Assembly: GCA_964627035.1 (NCBI GenBank)
Contig: CAZVKN010000014.1
Location: 1-64,000, forward strand
Source of the DNA: CAZVKN01 sp964627035
GTDB lineage: Bacteria; Electryoneota; AABM5-125-24; Hatepunaeales; Hatepunaeaceae
Length of the DNA: 64,000 nucleotides
Direction: 5' to 3'
The position numbers and the translations under genes were made by a program. Positions within the stretch are counted from its first letter, which is position 1. Every line of letters begins with the position of its first letter. The notes under the pieces were generated by a model that was not told the DNA's origin, did not search any database, and saw only the letters and a program-made list of their open reading frames with translations. This document shows, piece by piece, positions 19,493-28,139 of this stretch.

Positions 19493-19547
19493 TGTAGTCG
19501 TGGTTGTCCCAACCACTGTAGTCTGGCTTGAGACAAACCAGACTACA
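19493..19547. repeat. Full copy of the dispersed double-palindrome element
   Basis: A 55-nt unit starting TGTAGTCGTGGTTGTC and ending AGACAAACCAGACTACA. Two internal palindromes, GTGGTTG/CAACCAC and GTCTGG/CCAGAC, sit between TGTAGTC/GACTACA ends. It lies between mdh and the toxin gene. Confidence 0.8.
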
Positions 19548-19687
19548 GTGAATTACTACTTAAGTGGCACTCACTGTAATTCATTCCCGAACTATCTTTA
19601 TGAAAAAATCGGCGATGGATGTCGGGATAATCTTCGCCAATATGTCGGTTATTTTTCTAGGGAAAGTAATACTCAATAGTTATGCCG

Positions 19688-19942
19688 TTATTTATATACT
19701 TTACTTCTATGACATACGGTATATACAGTGACTGTATGTTCTGCTTTGTCTACAGTGTAGATAACCCGCCAATCACCGACACGGAAACGAAAGCCGTCCA
19801 TAGACTTAAGTTTAACAGTACCTTCAGGGAAAGGGCTATTCCTTAGTACATTTATTTTTTGGTTAACCCGTTTTAGGATGCTATCACTTAGTTTGCGCAT
19901 CTCACGCTGAGCACGAGGCATAATCTCCAGTTTCCACGTCAA
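19688..19942 (-). CDS. RelE/ParE-type toxin
   Basis: An 84-residue basic protein of the RelE/ParE superfamily: an N-terminal WKLEIMPRAQREMRKL helix, a GTVKLKSMDGFRFRVGDWRVIYTVD sheet core with the conserved R-x-G-x-x-R-V-I-Y pattern, and a C-terminal HRSKVYK. RelE members cleave mRNA in the ribosome, ParE members poison gyrase; the visible residues do not settle which. The start is TTG at 19942, overlapping the upstream antitoxin stop by four bases (TTGA), so translation is coupled and probably inefficient. It is the intact end of a longer toxin-antitoxin tract. Confidence 0.88.
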   Translation of the reverse strand: MTWKLEIMPRAQREMRKLSDSILKRVNQKINVLRNSPFPEGTVKLKSMDGFRFRVGDWRVIYTVDKAEHTVTVYTVCHRSKVYK

Positions 19943-20148
19943 ACCGGTCTGCCTTCTTTGCGCAACTGCATTATGAACGTATCATAATCTTCAGCAGTTT
20001 CATCCTGTTGGGAGATAATCGCCATCAAATCGAGTATATCCTCCAGCATTGACTCATCGCCTAACAGTTGACGAATCAATTCAAACTTTTCACTCTCGTC
20101 AAAATCACTAACTATTCCCAATATGTTGCTTACTCTATCAGTCATCAT
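19939..20148 (-). CDS. Small acidic antitoxin partner of the RelE/ParE-type toxin
   Basis: The 69-residue protein is strongly acidic and mostly helical (DFDESEKFELIRQLLGDESMLEDILDLMAI), with a short basic end (LRKEGRPV). No DNA-binding fold is obvious. Its position immediately upstream of, and overlapping, the toxin gene, its size and its charge are what identify it. CGGAGAG precedes the first ATG at 20148; a second ATG follows at 20145. The restored reading frame of the upstream HEPN pseudogene would overlap its start by 11 nt, implying the genes were once one transcript. Confidence 0.75.
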   Translation of the reverse strand: MMTDRVSNILGIVSDFDESEKFELIRQLLGDESMLEDILDLMAIISQQDETAEDYDTFIMQLRKEGRPV

Positions 20149-20549
20149 TCTCTCCGGTGATATTTAATTTCTTCTTAACAAATATCATCACTTCCTCTGC
20201 ATTCTCAACAGCCTTAGTTGCTTCATCCACAGGGATCTCCGCCAATCGTCGGGATAGCGGGTTACGACGGCGTAGTAAGTAATTCCTCTTAAACTTACTC
20301 TAAATGGTTCAAAGTCACTATCATAGGAAATGCACACATCAAACAAATGGATTATATCGTGGGTTTTCTCAATATGATAATCATTGAAAATCAGGAATGC
20401 CTTCAGGCTCTTTTCAATGCATTGCAGAGCATGAAAACAAGCAGTATCGGTAATAGGTGGTTCATCTTTAAGGTCGTTAATTGCAGAACGATAATCATGT
20501 TCTGCCTTGATTATCATCTTCGTATTTCTATATCTAAACCTTCACTCAT
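20138..20549 (-). pseudogene. Frameshifted HEPN-domain protein (toxin of an MNT/HEPN pair)
   Basis: A 109-residue open segment (20188-20517) reads IIKAEHDYRSAINDL...FHALQCIEKSLKAFLI...HDIIHLF, a HEPN domain. The probable original start is ATG at 20549 (MSEGLDIEIRR), which overlaps the MNT stop as ATGAGTGA. One missing base near 20518 puts it out of frame with the HEPN core. A second missing base near 20240, in a GG run, truncates the C-terminus. Shifting the frame there yields EIPVDEATKAVENAEEVMIF and on to a stop at 20138. Two independent single-base losses mean the gene is broken unless the sequence is wrong. Confidence 0.8.
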
Positions 20550-20845
20550 AAACCACAACTCCGTTCTCAACAACTTCCCGTGAAATTGTGTTAGCAATGT
20601 GCTTAGCACCTTCGAGTTCATTGAAGTCAATACAAATAGATCCATGGAGAAAAACAACCGATTGAACAGACCGTCTACTTCTCAATAAACATCCCGTTTC
20701 GATTTCTCACCATCATAAATAACTGCGAGATCATAATCACTATCAGAGCGATGATCCCCACGTGCTCTCGATCCGAACAGATAGATCCGTACCGGATCCA
20801 AATGATCTACTATCTTGCTGACTATCTCTTTTAGCTGACGTCCAT
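20542..20845 (-). pseudogene. Decayed MNT-type nucleotidyltransferase (antitoxin of the MNT/HEPN pair)
   Basis: Translated on the minus strand, 20837-20685 gives a clear minimal nucleotidyltransferase: IYLFGSRARGD, then SDSDYDLAVIYDG, with the GSRARG motif and catalytic Asp pair. A TGA stop at 20684-20682 interrupts it. Downstream the same frame continues as EVDGLFNRLFFSMDLFVLTS, then one missing base shifts the rest (NELEGAKHIANTISREVVEN) to a stop at 20542. The likely start ATG (20845) is also one base out of frame. It therefore has a nonsense codon and two frameshifts. MNT partners AMPylate or bind HEPN toxins. Confidence 0.82.
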
Positions 20846-20965
20846 TATTCTATCACTGAAATCTTCTAAAGCGGCTTCTTCATCAGCCTGATTCTAGTAA
20901 TGATCCAATACATGCCGAACACGATCCTCATCCCAGCCGGTTGGAAAGCCATTTCTCTTTCCCAT
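20831..20965 (-). pseudogene. Small GWDE-type protein remnant with internal stop
   Basis: From ATG at 20965 the frame reads MGKRNGFPTGWDEDRVRHVL, then DHY and a TAG at codon 24 (20896-20894), then NQADEEAALEDFSDRIMDVS to a stop at 20831. I recall similar short acidic GWDE-RVR-VL-HY proteins near toxin-antitoxin genes in other bacteria, but their function is not established to my knowledge. A single nonsense change separates the two halves. Confidence 0.6.
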
Positions 20966-21031
20966 TAGTCAAATCTTTGAAACTCAATAATTGCAGGCTT
21001 CGCGGTACTTAGCGAGCTTCTGCATGAAAAT

Positions 21032-21277
21032 CTAATACACGCTCACCGCTTTACGACCTCTGAACCGCTCGAATTTCACCTTGCCGTCCGCTAGGGCAAA
21101 GAGCGTGTCGTCCCTGCCGATCCCAACATTCCACCCCGGGTGGAATTTAGTGCCGCGCTGACGAATGATGATTGTGCCGGTACGAACCGCTTGACCACCA
21201 AATCGCTTGACACCGAGAAAGCTCGGATTTGAATCGCGACCGTTTCGTGATGACCCACCACCTTTTTTATGTGCCAT
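21032..21277 (-). CDS. rpmA: 50S ribosomal protein L27
   Basis: The product has 81 residues, starting MAHKKGGGSSRNGRDSNPS, the conserved L27 N-terminus. The core GTKFHPGWNVGIGRDDTLFAL is typical. L27 sits at the peptidyl-transferase centre. There is no Firmicutes-type N-terminal extension to be cleaved. Its start overlaps the rplU stop by one base (TAATG), so the two are coupled, the usual rplU-rpmA arrangement. Confidence 0.98.
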   Translation of the reverse strand: MAHKKGGGSSRNGRDSNPSFLGVKRFGGQAVRTGTIIIRQRGTKFHPGWNVGIGRDDTLFALADGKVKFERFRGRKAVSVY

Positions 21278-21594
21278 TATTCCTTGTCCTTCTGAATTGA
21301 TTTCACTTTAACCAGCGTGTACTGTTGACGGTGACCGTGCATTTTCCTCATCCCTCCACGCCGCTTGAAACGATATGTCATCACTTTGGGATGACGATCG
21401 TGCTCTAATGTCTCCAACATGACCTGATACGGCAGAAGAGGTGTGCCGATCTCAACAGAATCACCGTCGGAAACCATCATTACATCCGTAACAGATGTCT
21501 CATCACCCGGCTGAGTCTTCAGCCTATCCACCTTCAATGTGTCTTCCGGCGACACCTTATACTGCCGTCCGGCTATTTTAACTAATGCGTACAT
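21277..21594 (-). CDS. rplU: 50S ribosomal protein L21
   Basis: The 105-residue protein begins MYALVKIAGRQYKVSPED and ends with a basic KRRGGMRKMHGHRQQYTLVKV segment, both diagnostic for L21, which binds 23S rRNA. It is the first gene of rplU-rpmA. A near-consensus promoter lies about 100 nt upstream at 21692-21720. It follows the RNase G gene on the same strand, a gene order conserved in many bacteria. Confidence 0.98.
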   Translation of the reverse strand: MYALVKIAGRQYKVSPEDTLKVDRLKTQPGDETSVTDVMMVSDGDSVEIGTPLLPYQVMLETLEHDRHPKVMTYRFKRRGGMRKMHGHRQQYTLVKVKSIQKDKE

Positions 21595-21691
21595 TTGTTC
21601 TTCCTAAACTTTCTCAAAACGAGATTTTGTATGTCAAAACCTCTATTGTTATTCGCCACACCACTGCAATATACAGCGACGATAGCTGGTA

Positions 21692-21720
21692 AATATAAGA
21701 ACTTTTCAAGTGATCGTCAA
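21692..21720 (-). promoter_or_regulatory. Sigma-70-type promoter for rplU-rpmA
   Basis: On the minus strand TTGACG (21720-21715), 17 nt, TATATT (21697-21692). It begins just downstream of the RNase G stop and leaves a leader of roughly 90 nt before the L21 ATG. Confidence 0.65.
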
Positions 21721-21724
21721 GTGC

Positions 21725-23293
21725 TTACCGTTTCTTTCGTCCGCCGTTATTAAAGCGATCGGTCAGGTATTCTTCGGTTACGTCCTTCTTCCTCTTATAA
21801 GAAAAACCGACGAACTCATCCAGCCGGAGATTCTCATCCGTTTCAAGGGCAATGAACAGACGATTTGACCACATGATTCGTGCGATCCTGCTCTTCAACC
21901 CTCCGGTCAGGTAGGTCTTTACCTCCGGGTGAACAGTCAGCGTCAACCTCCTTTCGCGTGATATTGCGACAAACCGCCGGATCCACCTCTCAAGATTGGT
22001 CACGACCGTTTCCATTGATGCGATCATTCCAGTCCCCTCACAGTGTGGGCATTGCTCACGAAAGGTGGACAGTAGTGACGGTCTGACCCTCTGCCGTGTC
22101 ATCTCCATCAATCCAAACGGACTGATCGGTGCGATGTCCCATTTTGACCTGTCTGCACGCATAGCTCCAGCCATCTCGGTGAATACCCGCTTTCGGTTCT
22201 GCTCCAGCTCCATATCAATGAAATCAATTACAATAATGCCGCCCAGATCGCGGAGCCGAAGTTGCCGACTTATTTCCCTCACAGCTTGCAGATTGACCTT
22301 AAATGCATTCTCCTCGTGGTTCTTCTTGCCGGCAAATCGTCCACTGTTGACATCAATTGAGTACAGTGCTTCCGTCGGATCAAAAAAGATATATCCGCCA
22401 CCGTTCATCCACACCTTTCTCGACAGGCTTCGCTCAATCTCTTTCTCGATTCCGTAGTGATCGAATATCGGCATCCGCTCGCGATGCAGTTGGATCTTGC
22501 TGACCAGGTTTGGAGAGACATCCTTGATGTAATTGACGAGTTCCCGATGAACGATCTTCGAGTCCAGAATCAGGCTGTCAACGTTGGAGTTGAACAGATC
22601 CCGAATTATAGAAGATGCCATGGTCATATCTCTGTAAACCAAGCCGGGACCTCTCAACTGACGGATAGCATTTTCGGTTTTTCGCCAGGTTTTGAGTGCT
22701 CTGTCAACATCTGCCATCAGAACACCCTCTGTCTTCTTCTCCGCAACGGTACGGACAATTGCTCCGAATCCGGGTGGTCGCAATTTGTCAATCGTCTGGC
22801 GAAGTCGCTTTCGCTCTTGACTTAACCCGATTTTGCGCGACACACCTATGTACGTTTCGTTCGGAACCAACACGAGAAACCTGCCTGCGAGTGTCACCTG
22901 CGAGCTGATTCTCGGTCCTTTGTGACCTATCGGCTCTTTCGTAACCTGAGCGACAATTTCCTGCCCAACCTTCATTGAAGAGGGGTCAACCCTACGCTGA
23001 CGACCGTGAGATGCGGCGGGTAATCCGGTTATTTTTCCTTTTCTAAGAATATCAACCAGTTCATTGCCGCCGCCGACATCCGAAAAATGGAGAAACGCAT
23101 CACGCGTCCATCCGATGTCAACAAATGCTGCTGACATGCCGGGCAAAACCTTGCGGACAACACCTTTGTACAAAGAGCCTACCATCCGCTCGGTCTCGGG
23201 ACGCTCTACGAACAGCTCAACGAGCTTTTTGTCTTCAAGCAGAGCAATCCGGGTCTCGCCGATGGTTGCGTTAATAATAATATCTTGCTTCAT
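21725..23293 (-). CDS. rng: Ribonuclease G (Rne/Rng family)
   Basis: The 522-residue protein has an S1 RNA-binding domain in the first 130 residues (GSLYKGVVRKVLPGMSAAFVD), then the RNase H-like/DNase I-like catalytic domain. GGIIVIDFIDMELEQNRKRV carries the metal-binding Asp residues. A zinc-link CPHCEGTG follows near residue 415. Length fits RNase G rather than RNase E, since there is no long C-terminal scaffold. It endonucleolytically processes rRNA and mRNA. An insertion of about 35 residues within the S1 domain (LRKGKITGLPAASHGRQRR) is seen in several lineages. It sits in the rSAM-rng-rplU-rpmA neighbourhood found widely in bacteria. Confidence 0.95.
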   Translation of the reverse strand: MKQDIIINATIGETRIALLEDKKLVELFVERPETERMVGSLYKGVVRKVLPGMSAAFVDIGWTRDAFLHFSDVGGGNELVDILRKGKITGLPAASHGRQRRVDPSSMKVGQEIVAQVTKEPIGHKGPRISSQVTLAGRFLVLVPNETYIGVSRKIGLSQERKRLRQTIDKLRPPGFGAIVRTVAEKKTEGVLMADVDRALKTWRKTENAIRQLRGPGLVYRDMTMASSIIRDLFNSNVDSLILDSKIVHRELVNYIKDVSPNLVSKIQLHRERMPIFDHYGIEKEIERSLSRKVWMNGGGYIFFDPTEALYSIDVNSGRFAGKKNHEENAFKVNLQAVREISRQLRLRDLGGIIVIDFIDMELEQNRKRVFTEMAGAMRADRSKWDIAPISPFGLMEMTRQRVRPSLLSTFREQCPHCEGTGMIASMETVVTNLERWIRRFVAISRERRLTLTVHPEVKTYLTGGLKSRIARIMWSNRLFIALETDENLRLDEFVGFSYKRKKDVTEEYLTDRFNNGGRKKR

Positions 23294-23414
23294 TCAGGGG
23301 CCTAAATAATTTAGTCGGACGCCCCTCCCCCACGTGTTATTCAGTGCATATCATGCAGATGTCCCCCTGTCATCGGCACTGTTTATGTCACCTCGTGATA
23401 CTCTAGAATGGATG

Positions 23415-25886
23415 TTAGTCCATGCGAGTCACGCTCAATAACTTAACATTCTCCTGATCGTTCTGACATAGCTGCCTCCACGCCTCTTCCGGGCGCGCTC
23501 CCCCATGTTTCGGTGGCAGCAAGTCTATAGTGAGCGTCCTTCTATGCCTATCCACCCGCCACGATATGATATCCGGTGGCGGATCATTTTTGCTGTCGGT
23601 TGTGTTCAGCTTCAGATCTCCTCTGAATCGGAGTCTGTAGTTTCTAACTGCCGACTGTTCTGTCTTTTCGCCCCGCTGGATAGGTTGAACAGACCATGGA
23701 CGTATCCCGATTGGCAAATTTGGACCGAGTTTTGAAAGACAACCACTCAGATCCAATTCTTCGCTCGTCTCAAACTCAAGCCAAAGATTAACAGCCCCGT
23801 ACCCTAATGGCAATGCAGGACCGTAACTGACTTTCGGTTTGGGTGAGTATCCACGCTTGTATTTAAGCGGCACTCCAGCCCTTCTTAGCCCGCGTTCGAT
23901 CACGCTCATCAGGTCATGGTGACCGAGAAATCGAGCCTTCAACAGCTTGCTGAAAGTCAGACGATAGCGATGTCGCTCGGAATTTGTCTCTTCTGTCGCA
24001 CGGATTAACTCATCTGTGGTTTTTGAAAATATCGGAATCTTCGGTGATTCGACACTATCGCAAGTTTTTCTCAAACCGCATTGGTAGCATTCGTCCGTAC
24101 GGCAATCAACAATCTTTTCGGCGTTATATGCCGCCTTTAGATCATTGCGCATAAATTTAGGGGTAATCCCCTTGGAAAGGTGACTCCACGGTCGCGGTTC
24201 AGCGTCTTCGATTTTATTAAGCTGATCCCGCCAGTCAGGCAATAGTTCCTTTAGAACTCTGTGCCATCTCTCCGCGGAGAAGTGTCCTCCCCATCCTTCA
24301 AATCCGTCACCGCTGTCTGCAATAGCCTCAATGACCGGTGCAAGCTGTCTGTTCCCCCGTGACAACAACGCTTCAATCTCGCTACGCTGCGGATCGTGAT
24401 TCGATTTTTTCACCCATCTTCTTCCAACCTGACGATACATACCACGCATCCTGCTCTGCAGTTCGTTGACATCAAAAAACTGCTCCCCCTCGAAAACGCT
24501 ATGTGGCTTGGGTATGAACGGTGCTGCCGAGAAATGGATGGTCTTCCCCCGTGGAACCATCCGTTCCAGCTCTCGTAGCAGCCGTCCCGCTTCTTCAATA
24601 TCTTCAGGTGTTTCGGTCGGCAATCCGACCATAAAATAGAGCTTGACCGAACTCCAGCCATGCCGGTAAGCTCTCGCAACCGCTGTGAACAGATCCTCAT
24701 CCGTCACATTCTTATTGATAACATCCCGCATCCGGCTGCTGCCGGACTCAACGGCAAACGTCAGGCTCGACCTCCGTCCGCCACTGTCAATTGTGGCGAT
24801 ATCTTCTGTGAATGTCGCAGGTCTAAGCGACGGAAACCCGACAGTCGCCTTCTTTCCTTCCAGTCTTTCTGACAATTGAATCAAAAGAGGCTGCAGTTGG
24901 CTGTAATCGGACGTTGACAGAGAAAGCAGTCCAATCTCATCCCAACCCGTTCTCTCCAAACCCATCAAGACCTGCTCAATTATGTCATCCACAGAACGCT
25001 CACGAAGAGGTCTGTGGATCATCCCAGCCTGACAAAACCTGCATCCCTGTGTACATCCGCGCATGATTTCCACTGTCAGACGATCATGCTCACCTCGAAC
25101 CGACGGGACAATCGGATCGGTGGGATAGTGTTCGGGCTTTAGAGCAAGTACAGCACGCGCCTTCACGCGTCTCGGCGCGCCATCCACAGGAATGACCCGA
25201 CGCGGTGAAGCCGGATCCGATCTGTACAGACCGGGCACGTAGAACCCGCCAAGCTCCGCAATCCGCCACCACTTGTCACGCTGTGATGCCTTTCTGAACG
25301 TATCCTGCCTGATTAGCTGGATCAGCTCCGGAAAAGCTTCTTCACCATCACCGAGTAAAAACGCATCGAAGAATGGTGAAACTGGTTCAGGGTGAAAAGC
25401 CGACGGTCCTCCTCCGATGATCAGCGGAAATTCGTCACTCCGATCCTCAGCATATCGCGGAATTCCTGCGAGATCCAAAACCTTAACTACGCCCGGATAG
25501 TGCATTTCCGTCTGAAGGGTAAAACCCAGCAGGCCAAACTGAGACAGCGGGAGCCTGCTCTCTATACTACTCAGCGAAACATTTCGCTGTCGAATTAGCG
25601 ACTGCATGTCATGCCACGGCAGGAATGCGCGCTCGCAACTGACCCCTTCTATCCCATTCAATATGTGGTAGAGAATCTGGAAGCCGTAATATGACACACC
25701 TATGTCGTACAGATCGGGAAAGGCGAGACAAACACGGCAATCTATCTCACTGCTTCTGCGGATCGAATTCCACTCTCCACCGACGTATCGTCCCGGACGC
25801 TCAACAGCAACCGTGCTCCCGGTCGGAGAATGTACTTTGTCAAAGAGGATATCGGAACTATCTATAACGTTACCAATTTTACCCAA
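23415..25886 (-). CDS. Radical SAM protein fused to a DUF2344 domain (TIGR03960/TIGR03936-like)
   Basis: The product has about 823 residues. An N-terminal B12-binding-like region (GRYVGGEWNS; FPDLYDIGVSYYGF) precedes a radical SAM core with the cluster motif CTQGCRFCQAG. The C-terminal roughly 220 residues (RYRLTFSKLLKARFLGHHDL, KRGYSPKPKVSYGPALPLG) are the DUF2344 domain. A Cys cluster (CRTDECYQCGLRKTC) lies between. The biochemical role is not established. No ATG lies in a plausible place: the frame continues upstream into the preceding gene, so I infer a TTG start at 25886, which overlaps that gene's stop by 8 nt and leaves a family-like N-terminus. Its neighbourhood with rng and rplU-rpmA is typical. 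Confidence 0.85.
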   Translation of the reverse strand: MGKIGNVIDSSDILFDKVHSPTGSTVAVERPGRYVGGEWNSIRRSSEIDCRVCLAFPDLYDIGVSYYGFQILYHILNGIEGVSCERAFLPWHDMQSLIRQRNVSLSSIESRLPLSQFGLLGFTLQTEMHYPGVVKVLDLAGIPRYAEDRSDEFPLIIGGGPSAFHPEPVSPFFDAFLLGDGEEAFPELIQLIRQDTFRKASQRDKWWRIAELGGFYVPGLYRSDPASPRRVIPVDGAPRRVKARAVLALKPEHYPTDPIVPSVRGEHDRLTVEIMRGCTQGCRFCQAGMIHRPLRERSVDDIIEQVLMGLERTGWDEIGLLSLSTSDYSQLQPLLIQLSERLEGKKATVGFPSLRPATFTEDIATIDSGGRRSSLTFAVESGSSRMRDVINKNVTDEDLFTAVARAYRHGWSSVKLYFMVGLPTETPEDIEEAGRLLRELERMVPRGKTIHFSAAPFIPKPHSVFEGEQFFDVNELQSRMRGMYRQVGRRWVKKSNHDPQRSEIEALLSRGNRQLAPVIEAIADSGDGFEGWGGHFSAERWHRVLKELLPDWRDQLNKIEDAEPRPWSHLSKGITPKFMRNDLKAAYNAEKIVDCRTDECYQCGLRKTCDSVESPKIPIFSKTTDELIRATEETNSERHRYRLTFSKLLKARFLGHHDLMSVIERGLRRAGVPLKYKRGYSPKPKVSYGPALPLGYGAVNLWLEFETSEELDLSGCLSKLGPNLPIGIRPWSVQPIQRGEKTEQSAVRNYRLRFRGDLKLNTTDSKNDPPPDIISWRVDRHRRTLTIDLLPPKHGGARPEEAWRQLCQNDQENVKLLSVTRMD

Positions 25887-26421
25887 TATAGTGCGCCAAC
25901 ACGTGATAGCGACCCGGATTTGACCGTCGCGATCCCGGAGCAATCTGGTAATTAAAAACCAGATCACTCTCCGGATTTGCAAACCCCATTTTAATCCTTG
26001 AACCGGAAAGAAAACAGCAGTATGCAGACATCGGCACAAACGTCTGAGCCAGATCTACAGCAATATCTGCATCCAACCTCTGAATTCTCTCCTTAACCTG
26101 CCTACTTGGCAGACCAAACAAATTGACATCCTGTTCCTTAATTTCCAGCATATTAAATCTGTCCGGAAGGATTGGTGTTAAACTGCCCGGCAAAGTCAGA
26201 ACCGTTACTTTCGCCTGTGGAAATCGCTTTTGCAGCCGTTCAAGCACCGGCAGCGCTTCATCATAAGTCAATCCCGATTGAGACCAACAGATCAAACAAC
26301 TCCGGACGTTTTGCCAACTGTCCCTTATTGACAGGAGATCAAACCTTGCGCGCCATGTTTTTAACTTGAGCAGAGTAGTGAGGATACCCTGTTGTATAGA
26401 AGACAGCAAGCTTTTAATCAC
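25879..26421 (-). CDS. Short glycosyltransferase family 9-like protein
   Basis: The 180-residue protein resembles the N-terminal half of ADP-heptose transferases: a LICWSQSGLTYDEALPVLERL nucleus, KVTVLTLPG, DADIAVDLAQTF and SGSRIKMGF. It lacks the C-terminal nucleotide-sugar domain that a complete enzyme of about 340 residues would have. It may be a truncated or repurposed homologue, so catalysis is doubtful. GTG at 26421 is preferred, because AAGGGAG lies 9 nt upstream; TTG at 26427 is the alternative. The start overlaps the CNNM gene end by 8 nt and its end overlaps the radical SAM start. Confidence 0.6.
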   Translation of the reverse strand: MIKSLLSSIQQGILTTLLKLKTWRARFDLLSIRDSWQNVRSCLICWSQSGLTYDEALPVLERLQKRFPQAKVTVLTLPGSLTPILPDRFNMLEIKEQDVNLFGLPSRQVKERIQRLDADIAVDLAQTFVPMSAYCCFLSGSRIKMGFANPESDLVFNYQIAPGSRRSNPGRYHVLAHYIG

Positions 26422-27706
26422 TCTCAAAAACTCCCTTATCCCGCACTACTTTCACCGACAAAATCCTTCTAGACCCGACTTCTTCCACAATAAAAGTGAA
26501 TCCGTTGAACTCGAATGACTGACCGACCGTCGGAACCTCGCCAAATTGGCTTAACATGAATCCGGCAAGTGTATCGTACGCTTCATCTTCCGAAAGCAGT
26601 TCGATTCCCATGGCTTCGTTGAAATCATCAATCGGAATCGTTCCGCTGACGATGGTTGTCCATTCGTCCTTTTTACTAAAAAGAGGTTTTTCCTTATCGT
26701 ATTCGTCCTGGATTTCTCCGACGATCTCTTCGATGATGTCTTCCAGCGTCACCAGACCCGATGTGCCGCCGTACTCATCAATAATGATTGCAAGGTGCTT
26801 CTTTTCCCGCTGCAGTTCCCGCAACAGTTCACCAAGCTTCTTCTCTTCCGGCACAAAATGCACCGAACGCAGCTTTTTGCTTAGATTGAAATCAGCTTCA
26901 TCCCCGTTCTCAGAAAGCAGATCCTTGGCGTGAAGCATACCGGTGATGTGATCTATATCCTCTTCATAGACCGGAATTCGCGAATGACCCTTTTCTGCAA
27001 TTATCATCTTTAACTCATCAAGGCTGACCGAAGCATCAACAGCAGCCATATCAGTGCGGGGAACCATCACCTCACGAGCAATAGTATCACCAAACTCGAA
27101 TATCGAGTGGATCATTTGGCGTTCCTCAGCTTCGAGGATTCCGCGCTCATGACCGACCTGAACAAGCGCTCGGATCTCCTCTTCAGTCATACCCAGTACA
27201 TTGTGTCTTTCTATGCCAAGCAGGCGGGACAACAACATCGCCAAGCCAGAGAGAGGAATTGCCACAGGGCTCAGCAGCAAACACATGCCGTACAACGCCC
27301 CTGAGCTGTTGATCGCCCACTTTTCGGGGTTGCTTAGAGCTAACAGTTTCGGGGTCAATTCCGCTACGAAAAGGATCAGGAGCGTGATTATGATGATCTC
27401 ACCGGTCACCACCAGGCTTGGATTGAGCCCATAGTGAACGGCAAGATCCGATGCCATCAAGACCGCAATGGCAGCCATAACCGTGTTTACGATTGTGTTG
27501 CCGCTGAGAATTGATGCGAGCAGTCGTCTAGGGTCTTCAAGCAGCTTTGCCACCCGGCGTGCCCGGGGATCTGAAGCCTCTTTTAACCGATCCAGTGTGG
27601 ATCTGCTAAGTGAGAAAAAGGCGCTTTCCACGCTTGAAAAAAACGCCGACAGTGCCAGCAATCCGATGATTGCCGCCAACTGTAACCATACGTCATCAGC
27701 GTCCAA
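26414..27706 (-). CDS. CNNM/CBS/CorC-domain membrane protein (hemolysin-family)
   Basis: The 430-residue protein has a DUF21/CNNM transmembrane domain (four hydrophobic segments within about 1-175), two CBS domains (about 195-325; EVMVPRTDMAAVDASVS, GMLHAKDLL, IIDEYGGTSGLVTLEDIIEEIVG) and a C-terminal CorC/HlyC transporter-associated domain (TFIVEEVGSRRILSVKV). Proteins of this layout are linked to magnesium or other divalent cation export; the name hemolysin is historical. The start is TTG at 27706, placed directly after the ybeY stop, so coupling is likely. It is part of the phoH-pgpH-ybeY-CNNM cluster known from many bacteria. Confidence 0.9.
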   Translation of the reverse strand: MDADDVWLQLAAIIGLLALSAFFSSVESAFFSLSRSTLDRLKEASDPRARRVAKLLEDPRRLLASILSGNTIVNTVMAAIAVLMASDLAVHYGLNPSLVVTGEIIIITLLILFVAELTPKLLALSNPEKWAINSSGALYGMCLLLSPVAIPLSGLAMLLSRLLGIERHNVLGMTEEEIRALVQVGHERGILEAEERQMIHSIFEFGDTIAREVMVPRTDMAAVDASVSLDELKMIIAEKGHSRIPVYEEDIDHITGMLHAKDLLSENGDEADFNLSKKLRSVHFVPEEKKLGELLRELQREKKHLAIIIDEYGGTSGLVTLEDIIEEIVGEIQDEYDKEKPLFSKKDEWTTIVSGTIPIDDFNEAMGIELLSEDEAYDTLAGFMLSQFGEVPTVGQSFEFNGFTFIVEEVGSRRILSVKVVRDKGVFESD

Positions 27707-28138
27707 CTAAGTCTCGCTGTTAAACATCTGAATATACTTATCGCCGAGCCGGATCATCCGTTCAAGCGATACATCGTCGTGATGATCGTGACCGCAAAGA
27801 TGCAGGAAACCGTGTACGATCAATTTACAGAGTTCATCTTGTTCATCTCCCTGTGCCTGTTCCCGAACCCTGTCCATGCTTATATATATGTCGCCTTCAA
27901 TCAAATCGCTCTGATCGTCGCTGACGTCAAATGCCAGAACATCGGTCGTCTCATCCAAGTTAAGATAGTCTCGCTTTAACCGCTTTAGCAACATATCATC
28001 AGCAAGAATGACCGACAAACCACAACAGTGTCTCAATTCACCCTCAGCGGCAATGAAAATCATCTTTTTAATGTTTTCATACAACTGTTCATCATACGGT
28101 TCAGTTTCAAAAACTACTATCAACCGGTCATCATTCAT
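27707..28138 (-). CDS. ybeY: Endoribonuclease YbeY (rRNA maturation factor)
   Basis: The 143-residue protein carries the zinc-binding signature HGFLHLCGHDH near residues 109-119, with the three histidines in the expected spacing. The preceding DVLAFDVSD segment is also typical. YbeY participates in 16S rRNA 3'-end maturation and ribosome quality control. It begins one base after the upstream pgpH-like stop and ends directly against the CNNM start. Confidence 0.95.
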   Translation of the reverse strand: MNDDRLIVVFETEPYDEQLYENIKKMIFIAAEGELRHCCGLSVILADDMLLKRLKRDYLNLDETTDVLAFDVSDDQSDLIEGDIYISMDRVREQAQGDEQDELCKLIVHGFLHLCGHDHHDDVSLERMIRLGDKYIQMFNSET

Positions 28139-28139
28139 A

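Noticed and set aside
21595..21691. Riboswitch or ribosomal-protein leader before rplU
   Set aside because: The leader shows no stable stem-loop or known motif that I can recognise by eye.
26414..27706. True hemolysin
   Set aside because: The CNNM-CBS-CorC layout indicates a cation transport-associated protein; the hemolysin label is historical.
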